Notes: a model not told the origin generated them from the letters alone. Positions 27,180 to 37,007 are shown, numbered from the stretch's first letter. The stretch: DNA of 64,000 nucleotides from Nonlabens sp. (GCA_020630715.1 JAHDIQ010000009.1:16142-80141); one strand, 5' to 3'. Made by a program: numbers and translations.

Positions 27180-28475
27180 ATGAAACAACCAGTTCTTATC
27201 ATCACCTATTACTGGCCATCAGCAGGTGGTCCTGGTGTACAGCGCTGGTTGAAATTTGTTACTTACCTTCCAGATCATCAATATGATGTGACCGTAGTAA
27301 TTCCAGAAAACCCAGATTATCCAGTAACAGACGATTCCTTGCTTTCACAAGTACCGTCTAATGTTACTTTTATTAAAGTACCTATTAATGAACCTAGTAG
27401 ATGGAGTAGTGCGCTTTCGCGAAAGCGTACTCAAAAACTACAAAAAGGAATTCTACCTAAAACCCCAGGATTATTACAAAAATCACTCATCTGGTTGCGT
27501 GGTAATTTCTTTATTCCAGATGCTAGAGTAGGATGGAAGTCTCGTGTTTTAAAGGCTGTTCATCCTTATTTATTAGAGCACAAATCACCTACGGTAATTA
27601 CCACAGGACCACCACATAGTTTGCATCTGATAGGACTAGCATTAAAGCAAAAATATACTGGTTTTAAATGGCTAGCAGATTTCCGTGATCCATGGACGAC
27701 GATAGGATATCACAAGCATTTACAACTAGGTGATCGTGCGCGTAAAAAACATCTGAAACTAGAACAAGAAGTGCTAGATGGTGCAGATATGCTGTTAGTA
27801 ACCAGTCCATCCACAGGAAAGGAGTTTGCTAGTAAAACCAAAACATCGATCCAGCTCATTACAAATGGATACGACATTAAAGAAGCTTCTAGCACCGTGC
27901 AACCTAAAGGGAAATTCACACTTTCTCACATAGGAACTTTACTATCAGATCGTAATCCACTATTGCTGTGGGAATCTATATCAGAATTATGTCGTGAACA
28001 TCCTGAATTTGTATCGCATCTAGAAATACAGTTAGCTGGAAATGTGAGTGATGAAGTTCTAGAAAGTATTAAAGCGCACCATTTAGATCCTTATCTTTCA
28101 AAACTAGGATATGTATCGCATGATAAAGCCGTAGATCTAATGTTTACTGCACAATGCTTACTACTTATAGAAATAGATAGTGTCGATACTAAAGCCATCA
28201 TTCCAGGAAAGATTTTTGAGTATTTTGCGAGTCGTAGACCCATTATCGCAATAGGACCAGAACAAGCAGACATTGAACAATTGATCACACATACACATTC
28301 TGGTAAGTACTTTAGGTATAACGATAAAGCATCGCTAAAAGCTCATATTTTAGAATGTTATCATCTGTATAAGAATGGAAATAATGAAGGAAATTCCAGT
28401 GATGCGATCACGATGTATAGACGCAAGAACCTAACCGCAGTGTTGCATAAAACCATACAATACGTATGGGAATAG
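27180..28475 (+). CDS. Family 4-type glycosyltransferase
   Basis: 431 residues. The N-terminal domain opens with ITYYWPSAGGPGVQRWLKF, the glycine loop of GT4-like enzymes, and the C-terminal Rossmann domain has SHIGTLLSDRNP and a donor-binding region KIFEYFASRRPIIAIGPE. It transfers a sugar from a nucleotide sugar to a glycan or lipid acceptor at the inner membrane face. It overlaps the flippase gene by 10 nt. A palindrome copy occurs at 27413-27426. Confidence 0.88.
   Translation: MKQPVLIITYYWPSAGGPGVQRWLKFVTYLPDHQYDVTVVIPENPDYPVTDDSLLSQVPSNVTFIKVPINEPSRWSSALSRKRTQKLQKGILPKTPGLLQKSLIWLRGNFFIPDARVGWKSRVLKAVHPYLLEHKSPTVITTGPPHSLHLIGLALKQKYTGFKWLADFRDPWTTIGYHKHLQLGDRARKKHLKLEQEVLDGADMLLVTSPSTGKEFASKTKTSIQLITNGYDIKEASSTVQPKGKFTLSHIGTLLSDRNPLLLWESISELCREHPEFVSHLEIQLAGNVSDEVLESIKAHHLDPYLSKLGYVSHDKAVDLMFTAQCLLLIEIDSVDTKAIIPGKIFEYFASRRPIIAIGPEQADIEQLITHTHSGKYFRYNDKASLKAHILECYHLYKNGNNEGNSSDAITMYRRKNLTAVLHKTIQYVWE
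27413..27426. repeat. Palindrome GCTTTCGCGAAAGC, copy 8 (coding)
   Basis: Perfect copy in the glycosyltransferase gene, phase Leu-Ser-Arg-Lys (local sequence SALSRKRTQK), in a basic surface segment of the acceptor domain. Confidence 0.95.
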
Positions 28476-29917
28476 TCATCAAGCAGTCCGGTTGGAATCT
28501 AGCCTCAACGGTGCTAGGATTTTCATTAGGTGCTCTTAATGCACTTTATCTGGGACCACAGTTTCTAGGTGATACCTATTATGGACTGATGGGATATGTA
28601 CTATCTACGGCGTTTTTATTGTTTCCGTTGATGTCTTTTGGGATTCATAATACCATTGTTAAATTCTATTCACGATTTACAGATCAAAAATCAAGAGATG
28701 AATTTCTAACCCAAATGCTCTTGTGGCCTGTTTTAATGATTGCCTTATTAGCACTAGTAGTTTATGTGTTTTATAATCCCATACGATTATTTATTGCTAG
28801 TAAAAATCAGATTACCAGTGATTTTGTTTGGGCGATATTTCTAATTGCGGTGTTTCAAGCTTACTTTGAAATATTTTATGCATGGACTAAAGTTCACATG
28901 AAAACCGTAGGTGGTAATTTTTTAAAAGAAGTGTTCTACAGAGCTACTGCTTCGGTTTTATTGATCTTAGTTGCCTTTGAAATCATCACTCCAGTACAAT
29001 TCATTTACAGTCTTGTAGTCATCTATGCCATAAGAGCCTTACTCATGAAGTGGTTAGCTTTTACAACCTATATGCCTAAACTACGTATAGGTAAATGGTA
29101 TGGCACAAAAGACCTATTACATTATTCTTTGTTAATGATCATCGCTGGTTCTGTAGGAACCTCAATGTTAGATCTGGATAAGTTAATGCTCAATCAGTTA
29201 ATGATTATTGATAATATTGCCTGGTACAATGTAGCTGTTTTTATTGCAACGGTTATTGCAGTTCCAGCTAGAGTAGTGGCGCAAATCACACATCCATTAA
29301 CGGCTGGTTATTTTAATCGTGATGAAATAGGCGAGGTAGAGAATCTTTATAAGCGCAGTTCGCTCAATCTCGCCTTGATCAGTGGCTTTGTAATGGTGAT
29401 TATTATTTGCAATGTGAATGAGTTTTATGAATTAATGCCTCCAGAATTTGCTGTAGGGATTCCTATTGTTTTTTTAATAGCAGTCGTTAAGTTTTCTGAA
29501 AATCTACTAGGTAGTAATAATGCCATTCTCTACAATTCAGATTTGTATCGTGTGACCTTGTGGCTAGGATTATTACTCGTGATTGTGGCTGTAGTGCTTA
29601 ATATCTGGTTGATTCCAGAATATGGTTTAATAGGTGCTGCTGTCGCAACTTGTGTGGCTTATGTGGTTTACGCTTTCGCGAAAGTGTACTACGTCTACCA
29701 TAAACTTTCTATTCATCCATGGACGGCGACCACGTGGCATAGTTTAGCTTTAATCGTGCTTTCTATCGGCGTATTTTATTGTTGGGATTTTTTATGGCAT
29801 CCTATTCTAAATATTGGTTTGAAGAGTATTTTAATAACTATTTTTTATTGGTTCACTTTACGTTACTTCAACTTATCCACTGAGATTACGGGCTTATTTA
29901 AAAAGTATTTGAAATAA
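28466..29917 (+). CDS. Polysaccharide biosynthesis flippase (MOP/Wzx-like)
   Basis: 483 residues with about 12-14 membrane helices. The N-terminus (VIKQSGWNLASTVLGFSLGA) and the C-terminal LIPEYGLIGAAVATCVAYVV are typical of MOP-superfamily exporters that flip lipid-linked glycans. It overlaps the glycosyltransferase by 10 nt and ends the glycan group. A near-perfect palindrome copy lies at 29672-29685. Confidence 0.88.
   Translation: MGIVIKQSGWNLASTVLGFSLGALNALYLGPQFLGDTYYGLMGYVLSTAFLLFPLMSFGIHNTIVKFYSRFTDQKSRDEFLTQMLLWPVLMIALLALVVYVFYNPIRLFIASKNQITSDFVWAIFLIAVFQAYFEIFYAWTKVHMKTVGGNFLKEVFYRATASVLLILVAFEIITPVQFIYSLVVIYAIRALLMKWLAFTTYMPKLRIGKWYGTKDLLHYSLLMIIAGSVGTSMLDLDKLMLNQLMIIDNIAWYNVAVFIATVIAVPARVVAQITHPLTAGYFNRDEIGEVENLYKRSSLNLALISGFVMVIIICNVNEFYELMPPEFAVGIPIVFLIAVVKFSENLLGSNNAILYNSDLYRVTLWLGLLLVIVAVVLNIWLIPEYGLIGAAVATCVAYVVYAFAKVYYVYHKLSIHPWTATTWHSLALIVLSIGVFYCWDFLWHPILNIGLKSILITIFYWFTLRYFNLSTEITGLFKKYLK
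29672..29685. repeat. Palindrome near-copy GCTTTCGCGAAAGT (coding)
   Basis: One mismatch from the 14-mer (last base). It is read as Ala-Phe-Ala-Lys-Val in a membrane-proximal part of the flippase. Confidence 0.85.
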
Positions 29918-29948
29918 GAAAGCCCATTCATTAAAGAATAGGCTTTCT
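29918..29948. terminator. Hairpin between the convergent flippase and RS-rich genes
   Basis: AGAAAGCC pairs with GGCTTTCT, and the inner ATTC with GAAT. There is little T run, so the call is weaker than the others. Confidence 0.5.
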
Positions 29949-29968
29949 GGGGCAATTTTCTTTTTCAA

Positions 29969-31237
29969 TTATCTTCTAGCGCTTCTAGTTGAACTACGCG
30001 AACTACGTGTTGCATTTGATCTAGAGCTTCTTGCTGGCGCTTTACTTACACTACTAGAGCGAGAGCTTCTACTACTTATACTAGAACTGTTACCACGTGA
30101 TCTAGAACTGCTACTTAGCGCGCTACTAGATCTAGAGCTACGACTAGTACTTATAGCCGGTGAACTACTTCTAGACGTACGATTAGAGATCGCTCTATTG
30201 TTACTTCTAGTTGATCTAGTTGCAGTTGAAACTCTAGAGTTACTGCTTCTAGTTGCGGTGTTCACATTACTAGATCTACTGGATCTAGTACTAACTCTTG
30301 CATCACTACGTCTACTGTTATTAGTAGATAATCGTGCATCATTACTTCTCGTAGAACGTGTACTTGTAGCTCTATCATTTGATCTACGTGTTGAAGTAGA
30401 ACGTATTACTCTATTATCATTATTAGATCTAGTAGTTGCTACTGCATTACGATCTCTGCTGATACTGCGTCTTCCTCTATTGATCGCTTCACGATCGCGA
30501 CGTGCGTCACGAGTTGCGATGGCGCGTCCACGGTTGTCACGTGTTCCTCTCTCAAAGTTGCGGAATGCAACTCTATCGCCTGGTCTGTGGAAGTTTCTAA
30601 ATCCATTGTTGAATGCAAATCTTCCATTCCAGTAATTAGCTCTATTCCAGTGAATTCTGTGATAATCCCATCCAAATCTAAATGGATTGTAGTGTAATCT
30701 ATAAGGATTGTTCCATACAACACATCTGTTGAAAACTGGCACACCATAAAAGCCGTGCCATGGTCTATGAACATAAAACCTATTAAAGTTGTTGATAAAC
30801 CCGTTAGTTCTAAAAATCACTCCTGGACGATTGTAAAATACATTCAATCCGCCTACACGATTCACCCATCCATTATTATAATTGATGAAGATGTTTCCTG
30901 CCTGAATAATTCTTCCAAAACCGTCATAGAAAATAGGAGTATTCTCTATTTGTATTACTGCACCAAAAGCATCATACTGTACAAAATGGTCATAGTTGAA
31001 ACCAGTATTAAATGAAACGTTCACTGCGTTGTTTCCCACAAAACCATTAAAATTAGGTCCTGCATTTAAGTGATTAAAATCAAACTGTCCATCTGGAAAA
31101 ACGGCAAACTCAATGCCACCTTCCACAAAAATGAAGCTGTTGCTGTTTCCTACGAATCTTAGATCCTCAGTTTTCTCAGCGTGGCTCATCCCGAATCCCA
31201 TCAGGAAAACCAATAAAAGGGTAGATAGCTTTTTCAT
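29969..31237 (-). CDS. Exported protein with long Arg/Ser-rich tail
   Basis: 422 residues from the ATG at 31237, where the signal peptide begins (MKKLSTLLLVFLMGFGMSHA). Residues 25-200 are rich in Asn, Phe, Tyr and Gly with a repeated FxNxxGR pattern. From about residue 245 to the end the chain is almost entirely Arg, Ser, Asn and Thr in short repeats (STRSSRSSN, RSSRSSS), strongly basic and disordered. Homology is not recognised. The basic tail could bind polyanions such as extracellular DNA or acidic polysaccharide (inference). It is not a type IX sorting domain. Confidence 0.75.
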   Translation of the reverse strand: MKKLSTLLLVFLMGFGMSHAEKTEDLRFVGNSNSFIFVEGGIEFAVFPDGQFDFNHLNAGPNFNGFVGNNAVNVSFNTGFNYDHFVQYDAFGAVIQIENTPIFYDGFGRIIQAGNIFINYNNGWVNRVGGLNVFYNRPGVIFRTNGFINNFNRFYVHRPWHGFYGVPVFNRCVVWNNPYRLHYNPFRFGWDYHRIHWNRANYWNGRFAFNNGFRNFHRPGDRVAFRNFERGTRDNRGRAIATRDARRDREAINRGRRSISRDRNAVATTRSNNDNRVIRSTSTRRSNDRATSTRSTRSNDARLSTNNSRRSDARVSTRSSRSSNVNTATRSSNSRVSTATRSTRSNNRAISNRTSRSSSPAISTSRSSRSSSALSSSSRSRGNSSSISSRSSRSSSVSKAPARSSRSNATRSSRSSTRSARR

Positions 31238-31427
31238 AATATATAGTTTAATCAAATGACTTCATTGTCATTCTTGCTTAGTATATTACAATCAGCGTGC
31301 CAAACCTATTTAAAGCAATATAAATCGTAGTGTGAAGGTTGTTATGTTAAGAATAATAGTGTAAAATAAGTATTTATATGATTATTATTCGATTAAATAT
31401 CATTTTTATTGAGTATGTCTTAAAAAT

Positions 31428-31455
31428 AAAGCTCTCAATTTAAGTTGAGAGCTTT
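31428..31455 (-). terminator. Terminator of katG
   Basis: AAAGCTCTCAA pairs with TTGAGAGCTTT, followed on the minus strand by a T-rich run. Confidence 0.9.
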
Positions 31456-31481
31456 AAGTTGATGAATATATATTAATAGGA

Positions 31482-33764
31482 CTACATCAAATCAAAACGA
31501 TCTAAGTGCATCACTTTAGTCCATGCACTAACAAAGTCATTTACAAAACGCTCTTGTGCATCATCACTAGCATATACTTCTGAAAGTGCTCTTAATTCTG
31601 AATTAGAACCAAAGATCAAGTCCACACGAGTCGCATCCCATACTTTATTAGTCGTGTTACGTTGTATGATTTCAAAACGATTCTTATCGTCTTCTACGGC
31701 TTTCCAACTGTAATCCATACTTAATAAATTTTTAAAGAAATCATTTGATAAAGTTCCTGCTCGATCTGTAAACACGCCTGTGTTTGAACCATCATAGTTT
31801 GCTCCTAAAACTCTCATTCCACCTACTAAAACGGTCATTTCTGGAGCGCTTAGCGTTAATTGCTGTGCTTTATCTATAAGTAATTGCTCTGGTGTGAGCG
31901 TGTACTCTTTTTGCTGATAATTTGTAAATCCATCTGCTAATGGTTTTAGTAAATCGATTCCTTCAATATCCGTTTGTTCCTGAGTAGCATCTGTTCTTCC
32001 AGGAGTGAACGGTACGTTAATAGTATAACCGGCTTTTTTTGCTGCGTCTTCAATAGCCACATTACCGCCTAAGACGATTAAATCTGCCATAGAAATCTTC
32101 TTATTATTAGAATCAAAACTAGCTTTTATATCGTTGTAAACCTTTAAAACTTTGGCAAGTTGTGCTGGATTATTAGAATCCCAATTTACCTGTGGTTCTA
32201 ATTGTATTCTTCCACCGTTTGCGCCACCACGACGGTCGCCATGTCTATACGTAGACGCTGCGTTCCATGCGGTAGTTACTAATTCATTTGTGGTTAATCC
32301 AGCGTTTCTGATTTTTCCTTTTAGGCTATTAATATCACTGTTAGATACTAATTTGTAGTCTCTAGCAGGAACTGGATCTTGCCATGTAAACTGCTCTTGT
32401 GGTACTTCAGGTCCTAAATAAGTAGTACTAGGTCCCATATCACGGTGCGTTAATTTGAACCACGCTTTCGCGAAAGCGGTATCAAACTCTTTAGGGTTTT
32501 CATAGAATCTTTTTGAGATCTTTAAATATTCAGGATCTTTGATCATGGATAAATCTGTGACAAGCATGGTAGGAGCAACTTCTTTATCTTTATCAAAAGC
32601 ATGCGGATACATTTTTTCTGGATTTACAGCCTCATACTGGTGCGCACCACCAGGACTTTTAGTGAGTTTCCATTCGTGCTCAAATAAACTCTTAAAATAA
32701 CCGATTCCCCATTGTGTAGGTGTATTACTCCACGTTACTTCTAGTCCAGAAGTAATCGCGTCTTCACCTTTACCGCTTTTGTAAGAGCTTTTCCATCCCA
32801 TTCCTTGTTGTTCAATTCCAGCACCTTCTGGAGCAGCACCTAGGTTATCGCCACCAGCGGCACCATGTGTTTTTCCTAAGGTATGACCACCAGCAATTAA
32901 AGCAACAGTTTCTTCATCATTCATTCCCATACGACCAAATGTCTGACGGATGTCATGCGCTGCAAGAATAGGATCAGGATTACCGTTAGGACCTTCTGGA
33001 TTTACATAGATCAATCCCATTTGTACCGCAGCAAGAGGCATTTCTAACTCACGATCTTCATTATAACGCTCATCGCCTAACATTTCTCCTTCAGAACCCC
33101 AATAAACATTGCTTTGTGGTTCCCAAGTATCTTCACGTCCACCAGCAAATCCTAGTGTTTCAAAACCCTTTTTTTCAAAAGAAACATTACCAGCTAGAAT
33201 CATTAAATCTGCCCATGAGATTTTCTGACCGTATTTTTGTTTTACAGGCCATAATAATCTGCGTGCTTTATCAAGGTTTGCATTATCTGGCCAACTGTTT
33301 TGTGGTGCAAAACGTTGTTTTCCTTCACGTGTGCCACCACGACCATCACCAGTTCTATAGGTTCCTGCACTGTGCCATGCCATTCTGATGAATAATCCAC
33401 CATAGTTGTCAAAATCTGCTGGCCACCATTCTTTAGAGTCTGTTAAAGCTAGTTCAATATCTTTTTTAAGAGCAACGTAATCTAGACTTTCAAATTCTTT
33501 TTTGTAATTAAAGTCTTCTCCTAACGGATTAGACATATCGCTGTTTTGGCGCAATACACCTAAATCTAGTGAATTAGGCCACCATTGCTGGTTAGTCTTT
33601 CCTTCACTTTTAGTAATCATTCCAGTAGATTTTGTACTGCCAAAACCTAGTGGACATTCAGCTTTGTTGCCTGCATTTGATGCTGTTGCAGTTTCGCTAG
33701 TGTCATTGCTATTACATCCTATAAGAAGTAATGCGCTGCAAAATAGAGTTAGTAATTTTTTCAT
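31482..33764 (-). CDS. katG: Catalase-peroxidase KatG with lipoprotein signal
   Basis: 760 residues. It destroys hydrogen peroxide by catalase and peroxidase reactions using haem b. The N-terminal half has [18 protein letters not shown] (distal Arg, Trp, His) and the proximal [25 protein letters not shown] and FGRMGMND supply the Tyr and Met of the Met-Tyr-Trp adduct. The C-terminal duplicated half is complete. Unlike cytosolic KatG it begins with a lipoprotein signal ([17 protein letters not shown]), so it is probably envelope-anchored. The usual oxyR is not adjacent. A palindrome copy is inside. Confidence 0.95.
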   Translation of the reverse strand: MKKLLTLFCSALLLIGCNSNDTSETATASNAGNKAECPLGFGSTKSTGMITKSEGKTNQQWWPNSLDLGVLRQNSDMSNPLGEDFNYKKEFESLDYVALKKDIELALTDSKEWWPADFDNYGGLFIRMAWHSAGTYRTGDGRGGTREGKQRFAPQNSWPDNANLDKARRLLWPVKQKYGQKISWADLMILAGNVSFEKKGFETLGFAGGREDTWEPQSNVYWGSEGEMLGDERYNEDRELEMPLAAVQMGLIYVNPEGPNGNPDPILAAHDIRQTFGRMGMNDEETVALIAGGHTLGKTHGAAGGDNLGAAPEGAGIEQQGMGWKSSYKSGKGEDAITSGLEVTWSNTPTQWGIGYFKSLFEHEWKLTKSPGGAHQYEAVNPEKMYPHAFDKDKEVAPTMLVTDLSMIKDPEYLKISKRFYENPKEFDTAFAKAWFKLTHRDMGPSTTYLGPEVPQEQFTWQDPVPARDYKLVSNSDINSLKGKIRNAGLTTNELVTTAWNAASTYRHGDRRGGANGGRIQLEPQVNWDSNNPAQLAKVLKVYNDIKASFDSNNKKISMADLIVLGGNVAIEDAAKKAGYTINVPFTPGRTDATQEQTDIEGIDLLKPLADGFTNYQQKEYTLTPEQLLIDKAQQLTLSAPEMTVLVGGMRVLGANYDGSNTGVFTDRAGTLSNDFFKNLLSMDYSWKAVEDDKNRFEIIQRNTTNKVWDATRVDLIFGSNSELRALSEVYASDDAQERFVNDFVSAWTKVMHLDRFDLM
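32464..32477. repeat. Palindrome GCTTTCGCGAAAGC, copy 9 (coding)
   Basis: Perfect copy in katG, phase Ala-Phe-Ala-Lys-Ala, in the segment [17 protein letters not shown]. That segment is conserved across KatG proteins (from memory, usually DAFARAWFKL), so the site uses pre-existing residues. Confidence 0.95.
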
Positions 33765-33786
33765 GTTGATGTGTTTTTTGATGATA

Positions 33787-33816
33787 CAAATATATAATTA
33801 GTATTATCTATCAAAA
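33787..33816 (-). promoter_or_regulatory. Promoter of katG
   Basis: Minus-strand TATATTTG (33787-33794) with a TTTTG element about 17 nt upstream (33812-33816). The leader to the ATG at 33764 is about 20 nt. Confidence 0.6.
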
Positions 33817-33862
33817 TATTATTACGATTGTAATTACTTATAGTGATATAAATAAGTAAAAA

Positions 33863-33892
33863 AAATCCTCAAGATCAATTCTTGAGGATTTG
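33863..33892 (-). terminator. Terminator of the sigma/GIN operon
   Basis: AAATCCTCAAG pairs with CTTGAGGATTT across a 7-nt loop, followed on the minus strand by seven or more T. Confidence 0.9.
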
Positions 33893-33914
33893 GATTTAAT
33901 AGGTAACCTTTAAG

Positions 33915-34637
33915 TTACATACGTTCTATATCACCGCTACCGGTTACCTTTTTATCAATGTTAGAGCTTTTACCAGAATAGCTTATATCACCACTTCCTG
34001 TAACTCGAGCTCTAAGAGATCCACCATTTATATGACAAGCAATGTCACCACTACCAGTTACGCTAGCATCTACATTATTTGCTTTAACTTTGATAGTGTC
34101 TAGATCACCGCTACCTGTTACTTTTGCTGTTAGGTTCTCCGTACGTCCAGATAACTCTATATCACCACTACCAGTAACCGTTGCATCTAGATTTGCACAT
34201 TCTACGTTTAGTATCATATCACCAGATCCACTTACTTTTAATTCCATATTTCTGGCTTTTAAATTCATAGAGCTTACAATCTCGCCACTTCCAGAAACTT
34301 TTGCACTGCTTATACGTTCTACAGGTACGGTAATATTAATTCCTCTGCGTGTGCTGATGTTTGTATTATCCTTTGTTCCTATGATCAAAGTTCCATTTTT
34401 GACTTCAATTTTAAGGTATTCCATTAAGTTAGATTCGGCTTCTACTTTTATGTCACCTTCTGTTCCTTCTACTAATCTCACATCCATGGATCCCGCAACG
34501 GCAACACCATCATAGTCTGATGTTTTAAAATTTTGTGTGATGACTTCACCATTTCCTTTTACTTTATTGCCAAACCACTGTGCGCTGGATAGTTGAACAC
34601 TTAGGACTGCGATACTAATTAAGAGTACTTTTTTCAT
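33915..34637 (-). CDS. Exported GIN-domain (DUF2807) repeat protein
   Basis: 240 residues with a signal peptide (MKKVLLISIAVLSVQLSSAQ). Seven copies of a turn motif VxGSGD[I/M/L] recur every 18-22 residues (KVSGSGEIV, KVSGSGDMI, TVTGSGDIE, KVTGSGDLD, SVTGSGDIA, RVTGSGDIS, KVTGSGDIE), as in the head GIN domain, a beta-solenoid. It is the last gene of the sigma-factor operon, 13 nt after the preceding gene. Its ligand is unknown. Confidence 0.88.
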   Translation of the reverse strand: MKKVLLISIAVLSVQLSSAQWFGNKVKGNGEVITQNFKTSDYDGVAVAGSMDVRLVEGTEGDIKVEAESNLMEYLKIEVKNGTLIIGTKDNTNISTRRGINITVPVERISSAKVSGSGEIVSSMNLKARNMELKVSGSGDMILNVECANLDATVTGSGDIELSGRTENLTAKVTGSGDLDTIKVKANNVDASVTGSGDIACHINGGSLRARVTGSGDISYSGKSSNIDKKVTGSGDIERM

Positions 34638-34650
34638 AATAATTGTTTTT

Positions 34651-35730
34651 TTAGTTAGCGGTTAATTTTACGCCACCATAACTGGTACGTACGTTTATTG
34701 TGTTTGTTGAGTTTTCATTGATGGAGTAACCTTCTTTACGTTTCTCTGTATAATCACTTTCTGATCTGGTTACGGTTAAGTCTTCACTGATGTTAATACC
34801 ACCAAATTCTGTGTCTATGGAGAAGTTGAATTCACTACCAGATTCATAAGCAATTTTAATTCCTGTAAAATCACTACGTAGGGTAACTTCTTTAAATCCT
34901 TTTAATAACCGTGTCACATTTACAGATCCATAATCTGTATTAAGGTCTAGGACTTGGGATACATTTTCTATTTTAAAAGTTACATAATCACCGCGACCTA
35001 CTAAACGATCTACATTTGAAACGACCACGTCACCATATTCTGCATTGATGTTTAAGTCTTTTACACTTTTAAAACTCCCAAAAGAGAAATCTGCTTTATA
35101 CTCAATTTCATTAGCTTTTTCTACCGTAAGATTACTATAATCTGCTCTTATAGTCGCGCTACTAAGCTGTTGAATGCGCGATGGTTTTCCATAATCTAGT
35201 TCTATGTAATTATCCTCGTGCCTCAAAATCCCTAAATCCATGCTACCATAATCACTTTTTAATTGTGCATGACCATCTAATTGATCTATAGATAACTTAC
35301 CGTAATCATTGCGTGCATCTAGATCACAGGTAACCGGCATGCTAATAATATAGGAAATATCAATACTTACATTTTGCTTACTGCTAAACCATGATCTCCA
35401 TCCAGAATCTTGCTCTTCTACCATAGTTCTTGCGCTTACACGACTGGCGCTAGATTCAAAGTCTACTTCGATTTCTTTTAATCGTTCTGTGACATCATCT
35501 AGATCATTACCACTCACTTTTACAATGATGTCCATGATCACCTGATTACCGTTATTAGTAGTGATGGTCATATTGCCGTATTTATTATTAAGCAATACTA
35601 TAGCATCTACATTCACGGTCAACTCTTTGTGTAATTGCTTCTTTTTAGTATGATCATAATTTACCGGATCACTCGCATAAACTGCGATAGGTGCAAGCAG
35701 TATGATGATAACGTTATAAAATAATTTCAT
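34651..35730 (-). CDS. Exported DUF4097-like beta-solenoid protein
   Basis: 359 residues with a signal peptide (MKLFYNVIIILLAPIAVYA). About eleven turn motifs of the type [Y/F]G-x-[hydrophobic] recur at about 20-residue spacing (KYGNMTI, DYGKLSI, DYGSMDL, DYGKPSR, EYGDVVV, DYGSVNV, EFGGINI, SYGGVKL), pointing to a right-handed beta-solenoid. It overlaps the upstream anti-sigma-like gene by 17 nt. It probably acts in the envelope together with the GIN protein. Confidence 0.78.
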   Translation of the reverse strand: MKLFYNVIIILLAPIAVYASDPVNYDHTKKKQLHKELTVNVDAIVLLNNKYGNMTITTNNGNQVIMDIIVKVSGNDLDDVTERLKEIEVDFESSASRVSARTMVEEQDSGWRSWFSSKQNVSIDISYIISMPVTCDLDARNDYGKLSIDQLDGHAQLKSDYGSMDLGILRHEDNYIELDYGKPSRIQQLSSATIRADYSNLTVEKANEIEYKADFSFGSFKSVKDLNINAEYGDVVVSNVDRLVGRGDYVTFKIENVSQVLDLNTDYGSVNVTRLLKGFKEVTLRSDFTGIKIAYESGSEFNFSIDTEFGGINISEDLTVTRSESDYTEKRKEGYSINENSTNTINVRTSYGGVKLTAN

Positions 35731-36274
35731 CTGGTAGTTGTTTAAGTGCTTTAAAAGACTCGATGTGTTGCATTGCAGTTTCTAATAACTCAATGCGTGC
35801 TTGAAAATTCTGAATCATCGCCGCTACGACTGTTTTATTGTAACCACTGTCTCTAAGATTCCTTTTAAGTAACTGGTAATCTTTTTCTAAGTCGTTTAAT
35901 TGTGATTTAGTATCTGCTACTAACCGTTGTGTTTCTGGTGAGGTTTCTTTTTCTAATTGTGCTAACTCATGTTTAATCGTGTTAGTGAAAAAGGCTTGTG
36001 TCTCTGCTAATTCTGGAGATACATTCTCTAGATCAGATTGATTTGAGCTATTAAAATTCACGGCACTTATACCTATAAGAACAGCCAGTCCTGCTACTAG
36101 CGACCATTTAAACCATGGTTGTAATGATCTTACTTTAGGCTCTGGTTGTACAGCAACAATATCATTTTGATCATTAGCTTGCTGTAACTTTTCTAGAAAG
36201 CGCGATCTGTGCCCACCAGGAAGTTCCTGATGATCCCAATCTTGTTTTTTAAACCATTCTTTATCTTGATCCAT
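35714..36274 (-). CDS. Putative membrane anti-sigma factor
   Basis: 186 residues. A cytoplasmic N-terminal part of about 50 residues (FKKQDWDHQELPGGHRSRFL) is followed by a single membrane helix (about residues 52-72) and a periplasmic helical region with coiled-coil character. It overlaps the ECF sigma gene by 14 nt. The size, topology and position immediately after the sigma gene fit an anti-sigma factor, but no zinc-finger motif is visible, so this rests on context. Confidence 0.72.
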   Translation of the reverse strand: MDQDKEWFKKQDWDHQELPGGHRSRFLEKLQQANDQNDIVAVQPEPKVRSLQPWFKWSLVAGLAVLIGISAVNFNSSNQSDLENVSPELAETQAFFTNTIKHELAQLEKETSPETQRLVADTKSQLNDLEKDYQLLKRNLRDSGYNKTVVAAMIQNFQARIELLETAMQHIESFKALKQLPDEIIL

Positions 36275-36818
36275 TTGCTTGTATTTTTTTACGCAAACTG
36301 TCCTTTGCTCTGGAAAGAGTAGTACGGCACATCCCGTAACTCATTCCTGTTATTTCACTTATTTCCTCGTGATCCATTCCTTCCATAAAAAATAAGGTCA
36401 GAATTTCACGATAACTATCTTTTAGTTGCTTAAAGTAACTCATGACCTGTTGTGCACTCATTCCGGTTGCTTCTAGATCTAGAGGCTCATCTGTAACTTC
36501 TTCTAGTTGTAATTCTTGTACATCATAACTTACTACCTCTATTTTTTTAAGTTGCCTTAACTTGGTCAGGCTATTGTTAATCACGATACGTTTTAACCAT
36601 GCGCCAAAAGTCGCCTCACGATTCCACTGATTCATTTTTGTAAAAGCGGTAATCATACTTTCCTGCATCGCGTCCTCTGCGCTGGCATCATCTTTTAAGA
36701 TGCGCACTGCAACATTAAACATCGCCTTTGAATAGCGATCATAAACTTGCATTTGTGCGAGTTGATCACCTTTTTCACAGCGGTCGTACAGACTTATTTC
36801 ACTTTTGGTTAAAGTCAC
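36261..36818 (-). CDS. ECF-family RNA polymerase sigma factor
   Basis: 185 residues. Region 2 is clear (YDRYSKAMFNVAVRILKDDA ... AEDAMQESMITAF) and region 4 is a helix-turn-helix (HEEISEITGMSYGMCRTTLS). First gene of a four-gene overlapping operon with a membrane anti-sigma-like protein and two envelope beta-solenoid proteins. Envelope signalling is the likely role. The gap upstream to lon (278 nt) holds the promoters and a palindrome copy. Confidence 0.93.
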   Translation of the reverse strand: MTLTKSEISLYDRCEKGDQLAQMQVYDRYSKAMFNVAVRILKDDASAEDAMQESMITAFTKMNQWNREATFGAWLKRIVINNSLTKLRQLKKIEVVSYDVQELQLEEVTDEPLDLEATGMSAQQVMSYFKQLKDSYREILTLFFMEGMDHEEISEITGMSYGMCRTTLSRAKDSLRKKIQANGSR

Positions 36819-36993
36819 TTGGTTAGTGTTTCAGGTTAAAGATGCTACTTTTTTAGATGTGTTACACTTTGGTGGCACTGAATTTGAAATTATTTACATC
36901 AGGCGTGAAGTTGATTGTGACTTTAATCTAATAAAACAGAAGTTGCAATCGATTAAAATAGCTGTTTATAAGCGGTTTAGGTTGATGAATTAC

Positions 36994-37007
36994 GCTTTCG
37001 CGAAAGC
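36994..37007. repeat. Palindrome GCTTTCGCGAAAGC, copy 10 (intergenic)
   Basis: Perfect copy in the divergent gap between the sigma gene and lon, 89 nt before the lon ATG. Confidence 0.95.

Noticed and set aside
30198-30635. Leu/Val-rich open frame on the plus strand opposite the RS-rich gene
   Set aside because: A mirror of the Arg/Ser repeats on the other strand; no promoter, and the minus-strand gene has a signal peptide.
34042-34515. Long plus-strand frame opposite the GIN gene
   Set aside because: Repetition in the GIN gene keeps the opposite frame open; the minus frame has a signal peptide and a known family.
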